64,000 nt of DNA from the NCBI RefSeq assembly GCF_920984675.1, contig NZ_CAKLBV010000019.1, positions 1 to 64,000 of the forward strand, written 5' to 3'. The first letter of the stretch is position 1, and each line of letters opens with the position of its first letter. The position numbers were made by a program, and so were the translations under genes. The notes under the pieces are model-generated. The model ran no database searches. It had not been told where the DNA came from and saw only the letters and a program-made list of their open reading frames with translations. Positions 58,521 to 64,000 of the stretch are shown here, piece by piece. The stretch is from Methylobacterium sp. Leaf118. Its GTDB lineage: Bacteria > Pseudomonadota > Alphaproteobacteria > Rhizobiales > Beijerinckiaceae.

Positions 58521-58603
58521 CTTTCTTTGAAGAGGGCCGGGGTGGGGATGGCGCGGGCGCGGGCCTTCTCCCTCGGCTCTCGGGGCAAGCGGCAGGATAC
58601 GGC

Positions 58604-59674
58604 ATGGCGGACGCGACGACGACGGACAGGCCGGTGCTGCGCGTCCTCTCGGGGGAGGCCCTCTCTCCACCCCCCGCCTGGATGATGCGCCAGGCCGGGC
58701 GCTACCTGCCGGAATACCGGGCGACCCGGGCGGAGGCGGGCTCCTTCCTCGACCTGTGCTACAACCCGGCCTTTGCCACCGAGGTGACGCTCCAGCCGAT
58801 CCGCCGCTTCGGCTTCGAGGCCTCGATCCTGTTTTCCGACATCCTCGTGGTGCCCCACGCCCTCGGCCAGGACGTGCGCTTCGTCGAGGGCGAGGGGCCG
58901 CGCCTCGATGCGCTCGAGGGCCGCGCCCAGTTCGAAGCCTTGCGCGAGGCCGGTGACCCCGCGATCTTCACGCATCTCGCGCCGGTGTTCGAGGCGGTGG
59001 AACGGATCCGCGGGGCGCTGCCCCTAGAGACCACGCTGCTCGGCTTCTGCGGCGCGCCCTGGACGGTAGCGAGCTACATGATCGGCGGGCGCGGCACGCC
59101 CGACCTCGCCCCGGCCCGCGCCCTCGCGGCCTCCGACCCGGCCCTGCTCGACGCGCTGCTCGACCGGCTGGTGACGGTCCAGACCGAATACCTCGTGCGC
59201 CAGTTTCGCGCCGGCGTCGACGCGGTGCAGATCTTCGAGTCCCATGCCGGCGTGCTGCCGGATTCCCCCGACGGCGACGCCCTGAAGCGGTTCTCGCTCG
59301 ACCCCATCGCCCGCATGATCGCCGGCATCCGGGCCGAGGTGCCGGGGGCGAAGATCATCGTCTTCGCCCGGGGCTCCGGCCTCGACGGCCACACCCGCGT
59401 CGTGCCCGAGACCGGCGCGGATGCCGTGGGTGTCGATTGGGGGGTCGATCTGGCGGCCCTGCGGGCCCGCCTACCGGCCACGACCGTCACCCAGGGCAAC
59501 CTGCACCCGGAAACCCTGATCGCCGGTGGCGAGGCTCTGGACGCGGCTGTGGATGCCATCCTGGCGGCGACCGAGGGTCTGCCGCACATCTTCAACCTCG
59601 GCCACGGCATCACCCCGCAGACGCCGGTCGCCCATGTCGAACGGATGCTGGCCCGGCTCAGGGCCGGCCGGTGA
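58604..59674 (+). CDS. hemE: Uroporphyrinogen decarboxylase
   Basis: This is a 356-residue cytoplasmic enzyme turning uroporphyrinogen III into coproporphyrinogen III. The signature PPAWMMRQAGRYLPEYRATR (about 23-42), ILFSDILVVPHALG (about 75-88) and GFCGAPWTVASYMIGG (about 146-161) are intact. It starts the operon hemE-Nudix-hemJ and lies beside the putative origin. Confidence 0.97.
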   Translation: MADATTTDRPVLRVLSGEALSPPPAWMMRQAGRYLPEYRATRAEAGSFLDLCYNPAFATEVTLQPIRRFGFEASILFSDILVVPHALGQDVRFVEGEGPRLDALEGRAQFEALREAGDPAIFTHLAPVFEAVERIRGALPLETTLLGFCGAPWTVASYMIGGRGTPDLAPARALAASDPALLDALLDRLVTVQTEYLVRQFRAGVDAVQIFESHAGVLPDSPDGDALKRFSLDPIARMIAGIRAEVPGAKIIVFARGSGLDGHTRVVPETGADAVGVDWGVDLAALRARLPATTVTQGNLHPETLIAGGEALDAAVDAILAATEGLPHIFNLGHGITPQTPVAHVERMLARLRAGR

Positions 59675-60120
59675 GCCGCATCCGCGTCGCCGCCCTGGCC
59701 CTGGTAAGGCCGGACGCTGCGGGTGCGGCGTTGCGGGTGGTGCGCAAGCGCGGCAGCACCCGCTTCATGCTGCCCGGCGGCACGTTCGAGGACGGCGAGA
59801 CCGACGCGGCCTGCCTCGCCCGCGAATTGCGGGAGGAGGTGGGCCTGACCTTCGATCCGAAGGCCGCCGTCCGCCTCGGCCGGTTCGAGGCGGAGGCCGC
59901 CAATGACCCCGGCCACGTCGTCGGGGCGACCGTCTACCGGCAGGAGGCCGCGCCCGGCCTGAACCCGGTCCGGGGCGCGGAGATCGAGGACGTCGTCTGG
60001 CTCGCCCTGGACGACATCGCGGGCGATCCGGCGATGCCGCTCGCCCCGCTCCTGACCCGAGAGCTTCTGCCGCGTCTGCGTGCGGCGTCCCCGCTGCGGA
60101 GTTCCTCACCCGGTGCTTGA
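59671..60120 (+). CDS. Nudix hydrolase
   Basis: This is a 149-residue single Nudix domain. FMLPGGTFEDGETDAACLAR then ELREEVGLTF (about 33-62) fits the Nudix box. The GTG start overlaps the hemE stop (GTGA) and the end overlaps hemJ by 8 nt. The substrate is unknown; a nucleotide sugar or (d)NTP is typical. Confidence 0.88.
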   Translation: MSRIRVAALALVRPDAAGAALRVVRKRGSTRFMLPGGTFEDGETDAACLARELREEVGLTFDPKAAVRLGRFEAEAANDPGHVVGATVYRQEAAPGLNPVRGAEIEDVVWLALDDIAGDPAMPLAPLLTRELLPRLRAASPLRSSSPGA

Positions 60121-60553
60121 CAGTCTGTACCCCTGGATCAAGGCCCTCCACGTGATCGCCGTGATCGCCTGGATGGCCGCGATGCTCTACCTGCCGCGGC
60201 TGTTCGTCTACCACGCCGCCCTGCCGGCGGGCTCGCGGGTGCAGTCCGAGACCTTCAAGGTGATGGAGCGGCGTCTCCTCAAGGCGATCATGACGCCGGC
60301 CATGATCGCGACCTGGCTGCTCGGGCTGTGGCTCGCGTGGCAGAGCGGCTTCTACGCCGCGCCCTGGCTCCAGGCGAAGTTCGCCCTGGTGGTGGCGATG
60401 AGCGGAGCCCACGGGTTCCTGGCCCGGGCGGTCAAGGACTTCGCCGCCGACCGCAACACCCGCAGCCAGCGCTTCTACCGGGTCATCAACGAGGTGCCGA
60501 CGCTCCTGATGATCGGCATCGTCATCCTGGCGATCGTGAAGCCCTGGAGCTGA
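60113..60553 (+). CDS. hemJ: Protoporphyrinogen IX oxidase HemJ
   Basis: This is a 146-residue inner-membrane protein with four hydrophobic helices. WIKALHVIAVIAWMAAMLYL (about 7-26) includes the conserved haem-ligand-like His13. The Arg-Leu-Phe-Val-Tyr-His segment after it and KDFAADRNTRSQRFYRVINE are standard. It oxidises protoporphyrinogen IX in haem synthesis, in line with hemE in the same operon. The GTG at 60113 gives the family start (VLDSLYPW). Confidence 0.93.
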   Translation: MLDSLYPWIKALHVIAVIAWMAAMLYLPRLFVYHAALPAGSRVQSETFKVMERRLLKAIMTPAMIATWLLGLWLAWQSGFYAAPWLQAKFALVVAMSGAHGFLARAVKDFAADRNTRSQRFYRVINEVPTLLMIGIVILAIVKPWS

Positions 60554-60640
60554 TTTTTTTTCGCGAGGCCCGGCACCGGGGCGACGACCATCCGTTGGAA
60601 GGGCAAAGCGTGGCCGTTCGCCCGCGATGGAGCCCGTCCG

Positions 60641-60979
60641 ATGCGTCTCCCCCTTCTCGCCCTCGCCCTGAGCCTCGCGGCGGCGTCGCCCGCGGCCGCC
60701 GCGAGCTTTCCCTGTGCCAAGGCCGAGACGCCCGACGAGAAGACGATCTGCGACACCCGCAGCCTCAACGACCTCGATGTCGAGATGGGCGTGCGCTTCG
60801 AGATCCTCAAAGAGCTCCTGCCGATGGGCAACCGAACCAAGATGCAGGACGACCAGGAGACCTGGCTCCAGGAGCGCCGCGCCTGCGGGACGGATGTCGC
60901 CTGCCTCGGGGCGGCCTATGAGGGCCGGCTGAAGATCCTGCGCGGGGTCCTGTCGGAATTCGCCAAGCAGGGCGGCTGA
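60641..60979 (+). CDS. LprI/DUF1311-like periplasmic protein
   Basis: This is a 112-residue protein with a signal peptide (about 1-21, ending PAAAAS). The mature part has the four-cysteine LprI pattern: FPCAKAETPDEKTICDTRSL (about 23-42) and WLQERRACGTDVACLGAAYE (about 75-94). LprI family members are known or supposed lysozyme inhibitors. It follows hemJ by 87 nt on the same strand. Confidence 0.85.
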   Translation: MRLPLLALALSLAAASPAAAASFPCAKAETPDEKTICDTRSLNDLDVEMGVRFEILKELLPMGNRTKMQDDQETWLQERRACGTDVACLGAAYEGRLKILRGVLSEFAKQGG

Positions 60980-61022
60980 TCCGGAGCGTCACGCCCCGCC
61001 GGAGGGCGGAGCCCGACGCGGA

Positions 61023-62000
61023 TCACAGCCGCGCCAGGAGCCGCTCCGCCAGGGGGTTCTCCGCCGAGAACGCGTAATCGACCCGCCGCACCGTGACCGC
61101 CCGGGCGCCCGCCTGCACCAGCGCGTCGGAGAGGTCGAACACCGCATCCGCCGGACAGCGCATCACGATCTCGCCGTCGGCGCCGCGCGGGGCGCCGTAG
61201 GGCAGTTCCGCCTCGTGCAGGCCGGCGATCGTGGCGAGGTCGATCGGGCCGGTCTCGGGCAGAGCGGCGCGCACCTCGCGGGTGGTGCGGGCGCGCTCCT
61301 CGGCGGCGATGCGGCCGAGCACCGTGCGAAGGGCGGCCCGCGCCTCCTCGCCCCATTGCGCCCTGAGGGAGGCGACGAGGTTGGCCTCCGAGCGCAGCAT
61401 CACCCCGTCCTCGAGCACCTTGAGGGCGTTGGCGGCCAGCGTCGAGCCGGTGGTGGTGATGTCGACGACGATCTCCGCCGAGCCGGCGGCCGGCGCGCCT
61501 TCGGTGGCGCCCAGGCTCTCGACGATCCGGTAATCGGCGATGCCGGCCTGCGCGAAGAAGCGGCGGGTCAGGTTCACGTATTTGGTGGCGATGCGCAGCC
61601 GGCGGCCCTGGCGCAGGCGCATCTCGCTCGCGACCTCGTCGAGGTCGCTCATGGCGCGCACGTCGATCCAGGCCTGGGGCACCGCCACCACCACGCTGGC
61701 ATGGCCGAAGCCCAGCGGCGTCAGGAGTTCGACCCGCGCGGCCGGGTCCGGCAGGGTCTCGCGGATCAGGTCCTCTCCGGTGACGCCGAGATGGGCGGCG
61801 CCGCTCGCGAGCTGGCCGGCGATCTCGGAGGCCGAGAGGTAGCGCACCTCGACGCCGGGAAGCCCCGCCAGCGTGCCGCGATACTCGCGCCCGCCCGCCT
61901 TCTGCACGAGCTTGAGCCCCGCGCGGGAGAAGAAGGCGCTCGCATTCTCCTGAAGCCGGCCCTTGGAGGGCACGGCGAGGACCAGGGGCTGACCGCTCAC
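61023..62000 (-). CDS. hisG: ATP phosphoribosyltransferase, catalytic subunit
   Basis: This is a 325-residue enzyme that starts histidine synthesis by joining ATP and [24 protein letters not shown] (about 8-27), [15 protein letters not shown] (about 71-85) and [20 protein letters not shown] (about 174-193, PRPP loop) are present. It overlaps hisZ by 4 nt (GTGA, GTG start). The length is greater than the usual short form that pairs with HisZ, with an extra C-terminal part (about 235-325). Confidence 0.95.
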   Translation of the reverse strand: MSGQPLVLAVPSKGRLQENASAFFSRAGLKLVQKAGGREYRGTLAGLPGVEVRYLSASEIAGQLASGAAHLGVTGEDLIRETLPDPAARVELLTPLGFGHASVVVAVPQAWIDVRAMSDLDEVASEMRLRQGRRLRIATKYVNLTRRFFAQAGIADYRIVESLGATEGAPAAGSAEIVVDITTTGSTLAANALKVLEDGVMLRSEANLVASLRAQWGEEARAALRTVLGRIAAEERARTTREVRAALPETGPIDLATIAGLHEAELPYGAPRGADGEIVMRCPADAVFDLSDALVQAGARAVTVRRVDYAFSAENPLAERLLARL

Positions 62001-63166
62001 GCCTGAACTCCTTCCGAAACCCCGGCCGACGGACCCTCCGCGGTGCAGCGCGACAGCCAGAAGGCGCAGCCGACCGCGGGCAGCGGCACGGGACTGCCGA
62101 GCTGCTGCAGCAACCCGTCGTAGCGCCCCCCGCCGACCAGCGTCGGACCGCCCCCCTCGGCCGTCACCTCGAAGATGAAGCCGGTGTAATAGTCGAGGTT
62201 GCGCGCGAAACTGCCGCTGAAGCGGAACCGTTCGACCGGGAGGCCGCGGGCCGCCATGAAGCCGGTGCGCTCCTCGAACAAGGCGAGCGCGGCATCGAGC
62301 CCGGTATGGGCGAGCCCCGCCTCGGCGGCGAGCGCCCGCACGGCGGCGGCGGCGGCGTCGGGGTCGCCCGCGATCGCGCAGTAGCGCTCGATCAGCGCGC
62401 GGTTGCCGGCGTTGAGGCCCGCGCCGCCCTGGGCCTGCGCGGCGGCCTTGGCGAGGAAGCGCTCGGCGATGGCGCCCGCGCTCCGTCCGCCGACCTGCGA
62501 GATGCCGGCGATCGACAGAACGTCCTCCACGAAGGCGCGCACGGCGCCCGCGTCCTGGCCCTGGATCGCCGCGAGCAGGCCCGCATGCGGGTCCTCGGCC
62601 TGCGTGCCGTTGGCGACCTCGTCGAAGGAGCGGCCGGCGGCGATGGCCCGCAGGGTCCGCCGCTTAGCGACCGGCGGCACGGCGAGCGCGTCGAGGAAGG
62701 CGTGGGTCAGCCCCATATCGCCCAGGCGCAGGCTCACGTCGTGCCGGCCGAGCAGCTCCAGCCCCTCGAAGGCGAGCCCCAGCACCTCCGCGTCGGCGGC
62801 GGGCGTGTCGGCGCGCCCGATCGACTCGATGCCGCCCTGCACGAACTCGTCGGGCTCACCCGCCGCGAGCCGGAAGACGGGCCCGAGATAGCTGTAATCG
62901 GCCGCCTCGCCCGGCCGCGTGGCCTGATGCAGCCGGCAGACCGGAATGGTGAATTCGGGGCGCAGGCACAGCTCGGCGCCGCTCCCGTCCTGGGTCACGA
63001 AGATGCGGCGGCGAATGTCCTCGCCGGAGAGTTCGAGGAACGGCTCGACCGGCTGCAGGACGGGGGGCGAGGCGGGGACGTAGCCGCAGGACGCGAAATG
63101 GGCGGACAACCGCGCGTGCCGCACCGCCTCCGCCCCGCTCGGGCCGCCTGCCTCCGGTCTCGTCAT
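61997..63166 (-). CDS. hisZ: ATP phosphoribosyltransferase regulatory subunit HisZ
   Basis: This is a 389-residue HisRS-like protein without aminoacylation role that forms a complex with HisG and gives feedback control. [14 protein letters not shown] (about 72-85), [20 protein letters not shown] (about 96-115) and [15 protein letters not shown] (about 320-334) are class II synthetase-like motifs. The ATG at 63166 is preferred over an upstream ATG at 63205. It is the first gene of the pair. Confidence 0.93.
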   Translation of the reverse strand: MTRPEAGGPSGAEAVRHARLSAHFASCGYVPASPPVLQPVEPFLELSGEDIRRRIFVTQDGSGAELCLRPEFTIPVCRLHQATRPGEAADYSYLGPVFRLAAGEPDEFVQGGIESIGRADTPAADAEVLGLAFEGLELLGRHDVSLRLGDMGLTHAFLDALAVPPVAKRRTLRAIAAGRSFDEVANGTQAEDPHAGLLAAIQGQDAGAVRAFVEDVLSIAGISQVGGRSAGAIAERFLAKAAAQAQGGAGLNAGNRALIERYCAIAGDPDAAAAAVRALAAEAGLAHTGLDAALALFEERTGFMAARGLPVERFRFSGSFARNLDYYTGFIFEVTAEGGGPTLVGGGRYDGLLQQLGSPVPLPAVGCAFWLSRCTAEGPSAGVSEGVQA

Positions 63167-63263
63167 GGGTTCTGCCGTCGCGCCTGATCCGGGCCCCCAT
63201 AGCAACCGCCCGCCCTGTTGGCGACATGGGGACAGACTTTTGATGACGCAGGGATAACGGCGG

Positions 63264-64000
63264 CTACCAGACGAGCCGCTCGATCACCGCGTCGGGCCTG
63301 ACCTCCTGCCGGGCGAGCCATTCGGCGATGTCGCCGAGGGCGTGGTGGTCGGCGGTGACGCCGAGTTCCTCCGCGTGGATGCCGCGGGCCACCAGGATCG
63401 AGGGGAGGCCATAGGCCGACGCCCCGGCGATGTCGGTGCGGATCGCGTCGCCGACCGCCACGACCCGGGCCGGATCCGGCGGGGCCATGCCGTCGAGTTC
63501 GCCCGCGATCGCCAGCGCCGTCTCGTAGACCGGCCGATAGGGCTTGCCCGCATAGACGACCGACCCGCCGATCGCCGCGTAGGCCTGGGCGATCAGCCCG
63601 GCGCAGGGAATGAGCTTCTTGTCGCGCTCGACCACGAGGTCGGGATTGGCGCAGATCATCGGCACGTTCTTCTCGCGAAACGCCGCGAGGGTGTCGCGGT
63701 AATCCTCCTCCGTCTCGGTGTCGTCGTCGAACAGCCCGGTGCAGACGACCCGCTCGGCCGCGTCCGCCGGCACCAGGGTGAGGTCGAGCCCCGCGAAGAT
63801 CGGCGCGTCGCGCGCGGGACCGAGATGGTGCACCCGCGCGCCGGGATGCTCGGCGATGAGCCGCCGGGTCAGATCGCCGGAGGTGAGGATCGCGTCGTAG
63901 GCCTCCCGCGGCACGCCGTAGCCGTCGAGGATGGTCTGCACGCCGGCCCAGGGCCGGGGGGCGTTCGAGACCAGGATCACCCGGCGCGGCCGGGGGCCGG
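63264..64000 (-). CDS. HAD-superfamily hydrolase, TIGR01459/NagD-like (runs off the right edge)
   Basis: The visible 245 codons include VILVSNAPRP (motif 2 of HAD enzymes), VYAGKPYRPVYETALAIAGE (motif 3 Lys) and VVAVGDAIRTDIAGASAYGL (motif 4 acidic pair). The order and spacing fit the NagD-like TIGR01459 family. The N-terminal DxD motif lies beyond the window. The GTG at 63980 is probably internal because the frame continues upstream with RPRRVILVSN. Confidence 0.9.
   Translation of the reverse strand, partial: GPRPRRVILVSNAPRPWAGVQTILDGYGVPREAYDAILTSGDLTRRLIAEHPGARVHHLGPARDAPIFAGLDLTLVPADAAERVVCTGLFDDDTETEEDYRDTLAAFREKNVPMICANPDLVVERDKKLIPCAGLIAQAYAAIGGSVVYAGKPYRPVYETALAIAGELDGMAPPDPARVVAVGDAIRTDIAGASAYGLPSILVARGIHAEELGVTADHHALGDIAEWLARQEVRPDAVIERLVW

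Larger units (their letters stand above)
57852..58603. other. Putative chromosomal replication origin (oriC) between ppsR and hemE
   Basis: This 752-nt gap without a convincing gene lies between divergent ppsR and hemE, the position of oriC in Caulobacter and Rickettsia (established knowledge). It holds a CtrA-type site at 58419-58433. DnaA-box-like sequences include TGGGGATAA at 58222-58230, one mismatch from TGTGGATAA, plus weaker TGTGGACGC (58456-58464) and CTATCCAG. An AT-rich palindromic tract lies at 58491-58530. No cluster of perfect DnaA boxes was seen, so the call rests on context and the CtrA site. Confidence 0.6.

Overview
The window is high-GC alphaproteobacterial chromosome, most likely Methylobacterium/Methylorubrum. 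Signs of this are a formaldehyde-activating-enzyme (Fae) paralogue, an F1-only ATP synthase operon (atpHAGDC) without F0 genes, the RP001(ppsR)-hemE neighbourhood, a CtrA-type TTAA-N7-TTAA site, and repeat and gene content typical of that group. Genes are dense, with many 1-8 nt stop/start overlaps (ATGA, GTGA). No tRNA, rRNA, CRISPR array or intact insertion sequence was recognised.

Layout. 1-5316: a B12/cobalt block. A promoter plus cobalamin riboswitch (minus strand, 3925-4127) reads into cbtB-cbtA-DUF1636-cobW-DUF4349 lipoprotein-cobN; cobU-cobO run the other way. 5317-7592: an Fae paralogue, small hypothetical genes and a lipoprotein. 7593-9871: a secreted rhodanese overlapping a YeeE/YedE (TsuA-like) transporter. 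10025-15310: a large polytopic membrane protein and a PAS-rich hybrid histidine kinase. 15422-22388: a MoxR-DUF58-DUF4159-membrane protein operon. 22592-23020: a thioesterase. 23279-26863: an accessory module (TetR, TIM-barrel isomerase, two alpha/beta hydrolases) with a perfect 22-bp palindrome in the divergent promoter and an AT-richer, gene-poor right flank.

27496-30347: DUF1285, CoA pyrophosphatase, DUF6111, CCA transferase. 30406-35577: atpHAGDC. 35811-41000: VOC protein, hemH, methyltransferase, 5'-nucleotidase-like protein, ung, and a small membrane protein behind a 22-bp palindrome. 41102-47697: peptidyl-prolyl isomerase, secA, acetyltransferase, class C beta-lactamase, phosphopantetheinyl transferase. 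47698-48409: no intact gene; it holds a chemotaxis-receptor remnant between two copies of a palindromic repeat whose third copy lies near 9937-10017. 48410-50165: PHB-depolymerase-type esterase and a ribbon-helix-helix protein.

50346-57851: the conserved dnaQ-coaE-aroE-maf-ppsR series, interrupted by an orphan HicB, a leucine-rich-repeat protein kinase, a cation efflux pump and a GT61-like protein. 57852-58603: a 752-bp gene-free gap between ppsR and hemE with a CtrA site, DnaA-box-like sequences and an AT-rich palindrome; by gene order it is the best candidate for the chromosomal replication origin. 58604-64000: hemE-Nudix-hemJ, an LprI-like protein, hisZ-hisG and a partial HAD hydrolase.

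The most interesting items are the putative origin, the kinase/HicB insertion beside it, the TetR-controlled hydrolase module, the 67-aa membrane protein with its operator, the Fae paralogue that seems to lack its catalytic histidine, and the lipoprotein embedded in the cobalt/B12 operon.
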